Assembly: GCF_011516755.1 (NCBI RefSeq)
Contig: NZ_WOSY01000012.1
Coordinates: forward strand, 30,755-94,754
Length of the DNA: 64,000 nt
Origin: Acetobacter conturbans
GTDB taxonomy: Bacteria > Pseudomonadota > Alphaproteobacteria > Acetobacterales > Acetobacteraceae
Direction: 5' to 3'
In this document: piece after piece, positions 1 through 8,650 of the stretch
How positions within the stretch are numbered: the stretch's first letter is position 1
Layout: each line of letters starts with the position of its first letter
Notes under the pieces: generated by a model
Told to the model about the DNA's origin: nothing
The model's input: the letters and a program-made list of their open reading frames with translations, nothing else
Databases searched by the model: none
Translations under genes and position numbers: made by a program

Positions 1-294
1 CTGTTTGGTGCCGCCGCACTCCTGCCGCTGTTCTTCGCGTCGTCCGCCTGGGCCTCGGGATCGAGTATGCCGTGGGAGACACCGCTCAACGAGATCCTGG
101 AATCCGTGCAGGGACCGGTGGCGAAGATCATCTCGGTGATCATCATCACCGTGACTGGCCTGACCCTGGCGTTTGGCGAAACGAGCGGAGGGTTCAGAAA
201 ACTGATCCAGATCGTCTTTGGGCTGTCCATCGCTTTTGCCGCATCGAGCTTCTTCCTGTCGTTCTTCTCCTTCTCGGGCGGGGCACTGATCTGA
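1..294 (+). CDS. trbC: TrbC/VirB2-type conjugative pilin, 5' end outside the window
   Basis: The reading frame is open from base 1, so the true start lies upstream. A hydrophobic signal-like stretch ending near SSAWAS precedes the first visible Met at 67. Two hydrophobic segments follow (KIISVIIITVTGLTLAFG and a Phe-rich C-terminal helix), as in cyclic or VirB2-like pilins of P-type T4SS. The stop overlaps the ATG of trbD by one base. In known systems the product is processed and assembled into the conjugative pilus. The call rests on size, topology and position at the head of a complete trb operon. Confidence 0.85.
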   Translation: MFGAAALLPLFFASSAWASGSSMPWETPLNEILESVQGPVAKIISVIIITVTGLTLAFGETSGGFRKLIQIVFGLSIAFAASSFFLSFFSFSGGALI

Positions 295-575
295 TGGCTC
301 TGTTCGATCCCGAGGCCGAAGCTGTGCCGGGGTTTTACGTCCCGGTGCATCGCTCGCTCACCGATCCGATCCTGCTGGGCGGGGCGCCACGGGCCGTGGC
401 CATCGCCAACGGCACGCTGGCCGCCGCTATAGCCCTGGGCCTGCGTCTGTGGCTGATCGGCGCCGCGTTCTGGATGGTCGGGCATGGCCTCGCGGTGTGG
501 GGTGCGAAACGCGATCCGTTCTTCATCGAGGTGGGACGGCGGCATCTCCGCTATCCCGCCTGGCTGCGCGCGTGA
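294..575 (+). CDS. trbD: TrbD/VirB3-like T4SS inner-membrane protein
   Basis: A 93-residue protein whose ATG overlaps the trbC stop. It has a soluble N-terminus with a PGFYVPVHRSL motif, seen near the start of TrbD proteins. One long hydrophobic region (about residues 40-65) follows, then a short basic tail. Members of this family sit in the inner membrane and associate with the VirB4/TrbE ATPase, which is encoded immediately downstream. A strong GAGGAGGG ribosome site for trbE lies in the 13-base gap after the stop. Confidence 0.85.
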   Translation: MALFDPEAEAVPGFYVPVHRSLTDPILLGGAPRAVAIANGTLAAAIALGLRLWLIGAAFWMVGHGLAVWGAKRDPFFIEVGRRHLRYPAWLRA

Positions 576-588
576 GGAGGGCAGGGCG

Positions 589-3045
589 ATGATGTCCCTT
601 GGTGAATATCGCAGCCGGGCGGCCGTCCTGTCGGACTTCCTGCCCTGGGCGGCACTGGTGGAAAAGGGCGTCGTCCTGAACAAGGACGGCAGTTTCCAGC
701 GTACTGCCAGAATACGCGGACCCGACCTCGACAGCGCCACACCCGCCGAACTGGTCGGGGTGACCGGACGGCTCAACAATGCCCTGCGCCGTCTGGGCTC
801 CGGCTGGGCGGTGTTCGTCGAGGCGCAGCGCGTGCCAGCCACGATCTACCCCGAGAGCGACTTTCCCGACCCGGCCAGCCAGATGGTCGATCTCGAACGT
901 CGCGAACAGTTCGAGGACGAAGGCGCGCATTTCGAGAGCCGGTATTTTCTCACCCTCGTCTGGCTGCCGCCTGCGGAATCCTCCGGTCGTGCCGAGCGCT
1001 TTCTCTATGAGGGCATGGAGCGCGATGGTCCCGATCCGCATGGCGTGCTGCGCGGGTTCATCGACCGCACCGACCGGCTTCTGTCCCTGCTCGACGGATT
1101 CATGCCCGAGGCCGCATGGCTCAATGACGCGCAGACGCTCACCTATCTGCATTCCACCATTTCCACCCGGAACCAGCGCGTGCGGGTGCCGGAAATCCCG
1201 ATGCATCTCGATGCCCTGCTGGTGGACCAGCCGCTGTCGGGAGGGCTGGAGCCGAAACTCGGCGATGCGTTCCTCAAAACCCTGACCATCACGGGTTTCC
1301 CCAGCCGGACTTTTCCCGGAATTCTGGATGATCTGAACCGGCTGGCCATCCCGTATCGGTGGTCCACCCGTGCCATTCTTCTGGACAAGACGGATGCGAC
1401 GAAAGTGCTCACCCGTATCAGGCGGCAATGGTTCGCCAAACGCAAGAGTATTGCCGCCATCGTGCGTGAAGTTATGACCAATGAGGCGTCGGTCCTGGTG
1501 GACAATGATGCCGCGAACAAGGCGGCGGACGCGGATCTCGCGCTCCAGTCCCTTGGCTCGGACGATGTGGGTCAGGCTTATATCACCGCGACCGTGACGG
1601 TCTGGGACGGCAGCGCCAGCATCGCGGCGGAAAAACTCCGGCTGGTGGAAAAGATCATCCAGGGCCGGGACTTTACCTGCATGACGGAAAGCCTCAACGC
1701 CGTGGAAGCGTGGCTCGGCTCGTTACCCGGCCACGTTTACGCCAATGTGCGCCAGCCGCCGGTCTCGACGCTGAACCTGGCCCATATGGTTCCGCTGTCT
1801 GCCATCTGGGCCGGACCGGAGCAGGACAGCCATTTCCGTGCGGCCCCGCTGTTTTACGGCAAGACGGCAGGGGCCACACCGTTCCGGTTCTGCCTGCATG
1901 TCGGCGACGTCGGTCACACGCTGATCGCGGGACCGACGGGGGCGGGCAAATCCGTGCTGCTGGCACTGATGGTGCTGCAGTTCCAGCGCTATGAGGGTGC
2001 GCAGGTCTTTGCCTTTGATTTCGGTGGCTCGCTGCGCGCGGCCACCCTGGCCATGGGCGGGGACTGGCACGATCTTGGGGGCGGCCTGACGGATGAGCAG
2101 GGTAGTGGGGAAGACGGTGGTCCAGTAACCAGCGGCGGCGTTTCCCTCCAGCCTCTGGCCACCATTGATGAGTCCGCCGAACGGGCCTGGGCGGCCGAAT
2201 GGCTGGCGCAGATCCTTGTCCGCGAAGGCGTCAGCATTTCCCCTGAGGTCAAATCTCACCTCTGGTCAGCCCTGAACTCCCTTGCCTCGTCACCGGTTCA
2301 CGAACGCACCCTGTCCGGACTGGTGGCATTGCTCCAGTCCAATGCCCTCAAACAGGCACTGGCGCCGTATTGTCTCGGCGGTCCCTATGGCCGTCTGCTG
2401 GACGCGGATGCGGAGCGTCTCGGTGACGCGGATGTCGTGGTGTTCGAGACCGAGGGGCTGATCGGTTCCGGTGCAGCGTCCGCCGTGCTCTCCTATCTGT
2501 TCCATCGCATTGAGGAGCGTCTGGACGGGCGGCCCTCAATGCTGGTCATCGATGAGGGCTGGCTGGTTCTGGACGATGGAGATTTTGCCGGACAACTGCG
2601 TGAGTGGCTCAAGACGCTTCGCAAGAAGAACGCATCCGTCGTGTTTGCCACCCAGTCGTTGTCGGACATCGCGAATAGCAAAATCGCGCCGGCCGTGGTG
2701 GAAAGCTGCCCGACCCGGATCTTCCTGCCCAACGAGCGCGCCATCGAGCCGCAGATCGCGTCGATCTACCGTGATTTCGGGCTGAACGAGCGCCAGATTT
2801 CCATCATCGCGCGCGCCGCGTCCAAACGGGAATATTACTGCCAGACCCAGCGCGGCAACCGCCTGTTCGAACTCGGGCTCGGTCCGGTGGCGCTGGCCCT
2901 GTGCGCGGCATCGGGCAAGGACGATCACAAACTGATCGATGCTGTCCTGGCCGAGCATGGTCAGGAAGGGTTCCTGCCGGCCTGGTTCGAGGCGCGCGGC
3001 GTCACATGGGCGGCGGATCTCCTGCGCGAGGGAGGTCTGTCATGA
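589..3045 (+). CDS. trbE: TrbE/VirB4 conjugative transfer ATPase
   Basis: An 818-residue T4SS ATPase that energises pilus assembly and substrate passage at the inner membrane. Walker A GPTGAGKS is at residues 448-455 and Walker B LVIDEGW has Asp655-Glu656. The C-terminal RecA-like domain includes the VVFATQSLSDI segment typical of VirB4. The ATG at 589 was chosen because it follows GAGGAGGG at 574-581 with good spacing; the frame is open further upstream but overlaps trbD. The length is normal for TrbE. The end overlaps trbJ by four bases. Confidence 0.95.
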   Translation: MMSLGEYRSRAAVLSDFLPWAALVEKGVVLNKDGSFQRTARIRGPDLDSATPAELVGVTGRLNNALRRLGSGWAVFVEAQRVPATIYPESDFPDPASQMVDLERREQFEDEGAHFESRYFLTLVWLPPAESSGRAERFLYEGMERDGPDPHGVLRGFIDRTDRLLSLLDGFMPEAAWLNDAQTLTYLHSTISTRNQRVRVPEIPMHLDALLVDQPLSGGLEPKLGDAFLKTLTITGFPSRTFPGILDDLNRLAIPYRWSTRAILLDKTDATKVLTRIRRQWFAKRKSIAAIVREVMTNEASVLVDNDAANKAADADLALQSLGSDDVGQAYITATVTVWDGSASIAAEKLRLVEKIIQGRDFTCMTESLNAVEAWLGSLPGHVYANVRQPPVSTLNLAHMVPLSAIWAGPEQDSHFRAAPLFYGKTAGATPFRFCLHVGDVGHTLIAGPTGAGKSVLLALMVLQFQRYEGAQVFAFDFGGSLRAATLAMGGDWHDLGGGLTDEQGSGEDGGPVTSGGVSLQPLATIDESAERAWAAEWLAQILVREGVSISPEVKSHLWSALNSLASSPVHERTLSGLVALLQSNALKQALAPYCLGGPYGRLLDADAERLGDADVVVFETEGLIGSGAASAVLSYLFHRIEERLDGRPSMLVIDEGWLVLDDGDFAGQLREWLKTLRKKNASVVFATQSLSDIANSKIAPAVVESCPTRIFLPNERAIEPQIASIYRDFGLNERQISIIARAASKREYYCQTQRGNRLFELGLGPVALALCAASGKDDHKLIDAVLAEHGQEGFLPAWFEARGVTWAADLLREGGLS

Positions 3046-3776
3046 GGCGCTTTCCGATCGTTCTTGGAATGGCAGGGCTATTCCTGATCTCCATCGTTCC
3101 GGCCCACGCGCAATGGGCCGTCTTCGACAGCGCCAATTTCGGCGAGAACGTGCTTCAGGCCGCACGGGCGTTACAGCAGATCGATAACCAGATCACGTCG
3201 CTCGCCAATCAGGCGCAGATGCTGGTCAACCAGGCGAAGAACCTCGCGACCCTGCCGCTCTCCACCCTGACGACACTGCAATCGACGATTGCCCAGACGA
3301 CATCCTTGCTGAACCAGGCGCAGAACATCGCCTACAGCGTGACGGCGGTCGAGCAGCAGTATCAGCAGGCGTACACGTCGATCTCGTCGTCCATGTCCGA
3401 CAGCGCCCTGTTCAGTCAGGCGCAGACCCGCTGGCAGAACGCAGTGGGCGGGTTCGAGGACGCGCTGAAAATGCAGGCCCAGGCCGTGGGGAATATCAGC
3501 AGCGACAGCGCGTCCATGTCCCAGCTCGTCTCGGCCAGCCAGAGTTCGGCGGGCGCATTACAGGCCGCACAGGCGGGCAATCAGCTTCTGGCTCTCCAGT
3601 CCCGTCAGCTCTCGGACGTCATTGCCGTCCTCTCCGCCAATGGGCGCGCCACCCAGCTCCAGCAGGCACGGGAGGCTGCGGCAGAGGCAGAAGGTCAGGC
3701 GCAATACCAGCATTTTTCGCAGCATGATAGCTACACGCCCACCGCGATCACCATGTTCGGCAGCAGCGGGAACTGA
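3042..3776 (+). CDS. trbJ: TrbJ/VirB5-like T4SS protein
   Basis: A 244-residue secreted protein starting ATGA over the trbE stop. The signal peptide (MRRFPIVLGMAGLFL... ending at AHA) is followed by QWAVFD, the usual mature start of TrbJ. The body is Gln/Ala-rich and helical, with many IDNQITSLANQAQML-like heptads predicted to form coiled coil, as in VirB5/TrbJ proteins at the pilus tip or periplasm. It lies between trbE and trbL, the canonical order (trbK is absent). Confidence 0.9.
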   Translation: MRRFPIVLGMAGLFLISIVPAHAQWAVFDSANFGENVLQAARALQQIDNQITSLANQAQMLVNQAKNLATLPLSTLTTLQSTIAQTTSLLNQAQNIAYSVTAVEQQYQQAYTSISSSMSDSALFSQAQTRWQNAVGGFEDALKMQAQAVGNISSDSASMSQLVSASQSSAGALQAAQAGNQLLALQSRQLSDVIAVLSANGRATQLQQAREAAAEAEGQAQYQHFSQHDSYTPTAITMFGSSGN

Positions 3777-3781
3777 CGGTC

Positions 3782-5137
3782 ATGTCCACAAATGATGTCG
3801 GCGTCATCGACACTTTTCTGAACACCTTCACCTCAACGATTGATTCCGGGTTTGGTCTGGTGAAGGGGAACGTGATCTCGCTGGCGGGAACGCTCTCGGT
3901 GCTGGATATCGTGCTGGCGGGATTGTTCTGGGCCTGGGCGGCGGACGAGGACATCATCCAGCGTCTGGTGAAGAAGACGCTGTATATCGGGTTCTTCTCG
4001 TTCCTGATCAACAATTTCGACAGCCTGTCCAAAACGGTGTTCGACAGTTTCGCCGCCCTCGGCCTCAAGGCCGGGGGCGGGACGCTCGCACTGGCCGATT
4101 TCCTGCGACCTGGGCGTCTGGCCTCCACCGGGTTCGAGGCCGCACAGCCGCTTCTTGACGCGGTGCACAATCTTCTCGGGCCGGTCGCCTTCTTTACGAA
4201 TTTCGTGCAGATCCTCGTGCTCTGCCTGTCGTGGCTGATCGTGCTGGCGGCGTTCTTCATTCTGGCCGTGCAGCTGTTCGTGGCGCTGATCGAGTTCAAG
4301 CTGACCACGCTCGCCGGTTTTATCCTGATCCCGTTTGCCCTGTTCAACCGCACGGCCTTTCTGGCCGAGAAGGTGATGGGCAATGTCGTGTCGTCTGGCG
4401 TGAAGATCATGGTGCTGGCCGTGATCAGCGGGATTGCGGCCACCCTGTTCGCGCAGTTCACCACGTCCTATGGCGACACCCAGCCGACCATCGGGCAGGC
4501 GCTGTCCGTTGTTCTCGCGTCCCTCGCCATTGTGGGTCTGGCCATTTATGGCGGCAGCCTTGCCAACGGTCTGATTGCCGGTGCGCCGCAACTGGGGGCT
4601 GGTGCTGCTGTCGGCACCGGCATGGCGGTGGGTGGCATGGGGGCTGCGGCCGTAGCCGGTGTGGGTGCCGCTGTTTCCGGTGGTGGTGCCGCACTGGCGG
4701 CCACGGCCGCAGCGGCACGGGGAGGAGCCGCTGTCGCGGGTGCGGCGTCCACCGCCTACACGCTGGGCTCCGCCGGGGCCGGCGGCATGAGTGGCGTCGC
4801 ATCCGGTATTGGCGGCATGGGCCGCGCGGCGGGTTCCGCTGCCGCAGGGGCGGTGAAGAGCAAAGCGGCTGGTGCGGCCAGCGCGATGAAGGACAGTTTT
4901 TCCTCGGGCAGCAAGGCGGCGTTCACCGCGACCGGTGGTCGCACAACGGGCGAGGGTGCTGCCGGGAGTGGAGCATCTGCCGGTGACGCCTCCTCGTCCA
5001 GCAGTGAACCACCGCGCTGGGCGCGCAGCATGAAGCGCCGTCAGGCCGCGACCCATGCCGCCGAGGCCGCCCATGTCATCCGCTCCGCTGATGGCGGCGG
5101 CGGATCCTCCTCGATCGATCTTTCGGAGAAAGAATGA
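3782..5137 (+). CDS. trbL: TrbL/VirB6-like polytopic membrane protein
   Basis: A 451-residue protein. The first ~270 residues carry about six hydrophobic segments (for example LSWLIVLAAFFILAVQLFVA). A long Gly/Ala-rich low-complexity region (about 265-385) and a basic C-terminus ending near WARSMKRRQAA follow. This architecture is typical of P-type TrbL, the channel component in the inner membrane. Its stop overlaps the trbF start by four bases, indicating translational coupling. The Gly/Ala tract makes the opposite strand open in several frames; those are shadows. Confidence 0.93.
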   Translation: MSTNDVGVIDTFLNTFTSTIDSGFGLVKGNVISLAGTLSVLDIVLAGLFWAWAADEDIIQRLVKKTLYIGFFSFLINNFDSLSKTVFDSFAALGLKAGGGTLALADFLRPGRLASTGFEAAQPLLDAVHNLLGPVAFFTNFVQILVLCLSWLIVLAAFFILAVQLFVALIEFKLTTLAGFILIPFALFNRTAFLAEKVMGNVVSSGVKIMVLAVISGIAATLFAQFTTSYGDTQPTIGQALSVVLASLAIVGLAIYGGSLANGLIAGAPQLGAGAAVGTGMAVGGMGAAAVAGVGAAVSGGGAALAATAAAARGGAAVAGAASTAYTLGSAGAGGMSGVASGIGGMGRAAGSAAAGAVKSKAAGAASAMKDSFSSGSKAAFTATGGRTTGEGAAGSGASAGDASSSSSEPPRWARSMKRRQAATHAAEAAHVIRSADGGGGSSSIDLSEKE

Positions 5138-5826
5138 TGGCGATGTTCCGTCGCTCCACGGTGCGCTACGGCACGACGCCGGCGCCGGTCACCCCCTATC
5201 AGAAAGCGGCCCAGCTCTGGGACGAGCGGATCGGGTCCGCCCGTGTGCAGGCCCGCAACTGGCGGTTCATGGCGTTTGGTTCGCTGGTCCTCTCCGCCGG
5301 TCTGGGGATCGGGCTGATCTGGCAGTCCGCGCGCGGCACGATTGTTCCCTGGGTGGTGCAGGTCGATCATCTGGGCGAGGCGCAGGTCGTGGCCCCCGCG
5401 ACCGCAGGATACCGCCCCGCCGATCCGCAGATTGCCTGGTATCTGGCCCAATTCGTGCAGGACGTCCGGTCCCTGTCCTCTGATGCCGTGGTGGTCCGGC
5501 AGGACTGGCTGCGCGCCTATGATTTCACCACCACATCCGGCGCGCAGGCGCTCAACGATTATGCCCGCCTGAACGATCCGTTCTCGCGCATCGGGCACGA
5601 GCAGGTGGAGGTCGATGTCTCCTCGGTGATCCGGGCGTCGACCGCCAGCTTCCGGGTGGCGTGGACCGAGCGCCATTACCGCGACGGCGCCTTTGCAGGC
5701 ACGGAGCGCTGGACCGCCATCGTCCCGGTCGTGCTGCGCACGCCCCGCGATGCCGATCATCTGCGGAAAAATCCGCTCGGCATTTACGTCTCAGCCATCA
5801 ACTGGTCGAAGGAGCTTGGACAATGA
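5134..5826 (+). CDS. trbF: TrbF/VirB8-like T4SS assembly factor
   Basis: A 230-residue bitopic protein. A short cytoplasmic N-terminus with PYQKAAQLWDERIGSARVQ, one membrane helix near residues 45-65, and a periplasmic VirB8-like domain containing the PFSRIGHEQVEVDV and FRVAWTE segments can be seen. In T4SS this protein bridges the inner-membrane platform and the TrbG/TrbI core. Its start overlaps trbL and its end overlaps trbG by four bases each. Confidence 0.93.
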   Translation: MMAMFRRSTVRYGTTPAPVTPYQKAAQLWDERIGSARVQARNWRFMAFGSLVLSAGLGIGLIWQSARGTIVPWVVQVDHLGEAQVVAPATAGYRPADPQIAWYLAQFVQDVRSLSSDAVVVRQDWLRAYDFTTTSGAQALNDYARLNDPFSRIGHEQVEVDVSSVIRASTASFRVAWTERHYRDGAFAGTERWTAIVPVVLRTPRDADHLRKNPLGIYVSAINWSKELGQ

Positions 5827-6821
5827 GGCGTGCCCTTCTCTGCTCTATACCGCTACTGACCGTTCTCTCTGGCTGCACATCGCGTTATCATCCGCCGGCC
5901 ATCCGCTATGATGATGCCGCTCAGGCAACCCGGCTGCCTGATCCGCCGAAACCGGTGCAGGTGGTCGAAGTCCCGAAACCGCTTCCCTTGCCGGGGCAGC
6001 TCAAACCGTTGCCATCGCGGCGTTCATACCATGCGGCGCCAGATGCAACTGACCCGACGGTTCGCGTCACGCAGGCCAATCTCGCCGCACGTATCCAGCC
6101 GACCCGCGCGGGGTTCATCAACGCCGTGCAGGTTTATCCCTACAGTCCGGGCGCGCTCTATCAGGTCTACACCTCGCCTGGCGAGATCACCGACATCATG
6201 CTCCAGCAGGGCGAGAAGCTGGTCGGCACCGGTCCCGTTGCCGCCGGTGATACCGTGCGCTGGATTGTCGGCGATACCGAAAGTGGGGCAGGGGCCACAA
6301 AGCGCATCCATATCCTGGTCAAGCCGACCCGCCCGGATCTGACCACCAATCTGATCGTCAACACCGACCGCCGGACCTATCTGGCGGAGCTGCGTTCCAC
6401 GCCTGCCACCTATATGGCGTCCGTGTCGTGGGAGTATCCCGAGGACGACCTGATTGCCCTGCACCGGCAGGACAGCGACGCCGATGACGCCATGCCCGTC
6501 GATGTCGGGTTGAAGCTGAACGCCCTGAATTTCCGCTATGCCGTGCAGCCGGTGAAAGGCGGGACACCGCCCTGGATGCCGCTGCGGGCGTTCGATGACG
6601 GGCACAAGGTCTACATCGCCTTTCCGTCCGGCATCGGGCAGGGGGAACTGCCGCCCCTGTTCGTGCTGGGGCCGGACGGTGGCCCGGAACTGGTCAATTA
6701 CCGGGTCCGGCAGAACTGGATGATCGTCGACCGGCTGTTTGCCGCCGCCGAGTTGCGGCTGGGGGACAAGAACTCCGAGCAGCGCGTGCGGATTGTGCGC
6801 ACAGACGGGCGGCGGTCGTGA
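5823..6821 (+). CDS. trbG: TrbG/VirB9-like outer-membrane core protein, lipoprotein signal
   Basis: A 332-residue protein beginning MRRALLCSIPLLTVLSGC, a clear lipoprotein signal with an LSGC lipobox. The Pro-rich spacer is followed by a VirB9-like domain with TPGEITDIMLQ-type and NLIVNTDRRTYLAEL motifs and the C-terminal QNWMIVDRLF region common in TrbG. It forms the outer-membrane core complex with TrbI. The ATG at 5823 overlaps the trbF stop; the frame is open further upstream but the lipobox fixes this start. Confidence 0.94.
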   Translation: MRRALLCSIPLLTVLSGCTSRYHPPAIRYDDAAQATRLPDPPKPVQVVEVPKPLPLPGQLKPLPSRRSYHAAPDATDPTVRVTQANLAARIQPTRAGFINAVQVYPYSPGALYQVYTSPGEITDIMLQQGEKLVGTGPVAAGDTVRWIVGDTESGAGATKRIHILVKPTRPDLTTNLIVNTDRRTYLAELRSTPATYMASVSWEYPEDDLIALHRQDSDADDAMPVDVGLKLNALNFRYAVQPVKGGTPPWMPLRAFDDGHKVYIAFPSGIGQGELPPLFVLGPDGGPELVNYRVRQNWMIVDRLFAAAELRLGDKNSEQRVRIVRTDGRRS

Positions 6822-8005
6822 CAGCGGCCGAACAGGGAACTGGAGGCGAGGGCGCCGCAGTAGCATCGGCGCCGTCTGTCTCGCCAGCCGATCTGCGTCT
6901 GCGCGCAGCGCCGCCGCGCGTGATGCGTCTGTCCCGTCCTGTCATCTGGGGACTGGGTGGAGCCGCCATGCTGGGGGTCGGTATTGCGCTGGGGTACGCC
7001 TTGCAAAACTCCTCACGACAGACCCAGCCGAACGCATCACAGGACACGGATGTCCGTCCTTCGGCTGATGGTCTTGACGGTTTGCCCAGGGATTACACAG
7101 GTGTGCCGAAACTCGGACCGGCCCTGCCGGGTGATCTCGGGCCATCCATCCTGAAAGCGCAGCGGGAAGGGAAGGCGGGACCGGTTTCCGGTATGGGCGA
7201 TCACCGGGCCGAGCAGGAAGTCGAAGCAGCCATTTCCAGCAAGCTGTTTGTTCAGGTGCGGGAAGGGGAACGTCAGGGCGGTCCGGCGACGGCACCGGCA
7301 GCGGGCGTGAATCCGTCAGAATCGCATAGCACGACGAATGATCCACAGGCGACGAACCGGGCCTTTCTGGCAGGAGAGCCGGATCGCGTGACAGTCAGCC
7401 CAGATCGTCTGGCGCTTCCGGTTTCTCCGTACGTGATCCAGGCTGGCACGGTCATTGCTGGTGCCCTGAACACGAAAATCAGTTCCGATCTGCCCGGCCA
7501 GCTCATCGGGCATGTGACCCAGAACGTCTACGATAGCCCAACGGGGCGCTATCTCCTGATCCCGCAGGGCAGCACACTGTTTGGAAGTTACAACAGCAGC
7601 GTTTCGTTCGGACAGGAGCGCACCCAGATCATCTGGACACGTCTGATCCGGTCGGGCGGTGACAGCGTTGTTCTTGGCCGCCTGCCGGGAGCAGATGCGA
7701 TCGGTCAGACCGGTCTGCAGGATCAGGTCGATCATCATTGGGGTCAGCTGTTCAGGGCGGCACTGGTGACCACGCTGCTCAGTGTTGGTTCCGAGGCAGG
7801 GACTTCGTGGGGTGAGAATAACCTGTTTCAGGCCGTCCGCAGTGGAGCGTCCAATGGGTTCAGTATGGTCGGTAACCGGCTGATCGACCGAAGCCTGAAC
7901 GTGCAGCCAACGCTCACCGACCGGCCGGGATTGCCTTTCACGGTTGTCGTCAGCCGGGACATGGTCCTCAGCCCCGTATTATCGAAGGGAACAGATAGCC
8001 CATGA
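6818..8005 (+). CDS. trbI: TrbI/VirB10-like core complex protein, GTG start
   Basis: A 395-residue protein starting at GTG 6818, overlapping the trbG stop by four bases. A cytoplasmic tail, one membrane helix (about residues 43-65), a long disordered Pro/Ala/Gln linker and a C-terminal VirB10 barrel domain are seen. The barrel includes VIQAGTVIAGAL, GRYLLIPQGSTLFGSYNS and the PFTVVVSRDMVL end. VirB10 proteins span both membranes and sense ATPase activity. The family length and operon position agree. Confidence 0.94.
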   Translation: MTAAEQGTGGEGAAVASAPSVSPADLRLRAAPPRVMRLSRPVIWGLGGAAMLGVGIALGYALQNSSRQTQPNASQDTDVRPSADGLDGLPRDYTGVPKLGPALPGDLGPSILKAQREGKAGPVSGMGDHRAEQEVEAAISSKLFVQVREGERQGGPATAPAAGVNPSESHSTTNDPQATNRAFLAGEPDRVTVSPDRLALPVSPYVIQAGTVIAGALNTKISSDLPGQLIGHVTQNVYDSPTGRYLLIPQGSTLFGSYNSSVSFGQERTQIIWTRLIRSGGDSVVLGRLPGADAIGQTGLQDQVDHHWGQLFRAALVTTLLSVGSEAGTSWGENNLFQAVRSGASNGFSMVGNRLIDRSLNVQPTLTDRPGLPFTVVVSRDMVLSPVLSKGTDSP

Positions 8006-8274
8006 CGAAACTGCGCATTGCCGCCATTCCTGACAGCCGCCCGGTCAAGCTTACGGTCGAGTTTCCGGCCGAAATATACCGGGATCTGACGCTGTATGCC
8101 GAACTCCTGTCTTCCGAGGCGGTCAACAGTCGGGAAGGGGCGTCCGACCCGGCTCGCCTCGTGCCGCTCATGGTGGGACGGTTCATGGAGACGGACCGGG
8201 CGTTCCAGAAGCAGCGTCGTGTCCGGTTGCTGCTTTCTGTGCAGAAGACCCGAAACGCGGGCAGCAGTCAGTGA
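8002..8274 (+). CDS. DUF2274 protein closing the trb operon
   Basis: A 90-residue protein with its ATG overlapping the trbI stop. It starts MTKLRIAAIPDSRPVKLTVEFP and includes a YAELLSSEAV segment and an LVPLMVGRFMETDRAF motif. This matches the small DUF2274 proteins found directly after trbI in alphaproteobacterial ICEs. The fold looks like a ribbon-helix-helix or other small DNA-binding protein, but no function is established. It is the last gene in the trb operon. Confidence 0.85.
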   Translation: MTKLRIAAIPDSRPVKLTVEFPAEIYRDLTLYAELLSSEAVNSREGASDPARLVPLMVGRFMETDRAFQKQRRVRLLLSVQKTRNAGSSQ

Positions 8275-8323
8275 GCCAAATATGGCCTGTCGCAGATGTC
8301 CTCGTCGGCGAATTATGATTGTC

Positions 8324-8578
8324 CTAAATGTTGGTCGCCGTCGTTCCTGCCGCAGCACGGGCCTCATCAAGGGTTTGCTCCATATCCCGCGTACTGACAC
8401 CACTGCAGAGCCCGGCTGTAATATGGGCCTGAATCTGTTTATGCATGGCTTGCTCATCCTGATCCCGTTGGATCAGGTCGCGAATATACTCACTCGTATT
8501 GCTATAGCGTCCCGTCCGAACCTGTTCTTCCACCCATTCCTTCATGGGATCGGGCAGGGAAATGGTGATCATCGCCAT
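8324..8578 (-). CDS. ParD-family antitoxin, no ParE partner seen
   Basis: An 84-residue protein beginning MAMITISLPDPMKEWVEEQV, with RTGRYSNTSEYIRDLI. This is the ribbon-helix-helix DNA-binding signature of ParD/CopG type II antitoxins. ParD normally precedes parE in an operon. Here the 49 bases between its stop and the end of the DUF2274 gene hold no toxin, so it is an orphan. It may regulate its own promoter, protect against a ParE elsewhere, or be a leftover. A GGGGATC ribosome site precedes the ATG. Confidence 0.75.
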   Translation of the reverse strand: MAMITISLPDPMKEWVEEQVRTGRYSNTSEYIRDLIQRDQDEQAMHKQIQAHITAGLCSGVSTRDMEQTLDEARAAAGTTATNI

Positions 8579-8650
8579 GTTTAAGATCCCCCTGACTTCC
8601 GTCAGCTAAAAGCGGAGACAAATCTCGCGCCTTGCTCCGACGTTATCTGT

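Noticed and set aside
3833..5074. Long minus-strand frames opposite trbL
   Set aside because: Shadows of the Gly/Ala-rich trbL coding sequence in a high-GC genome.
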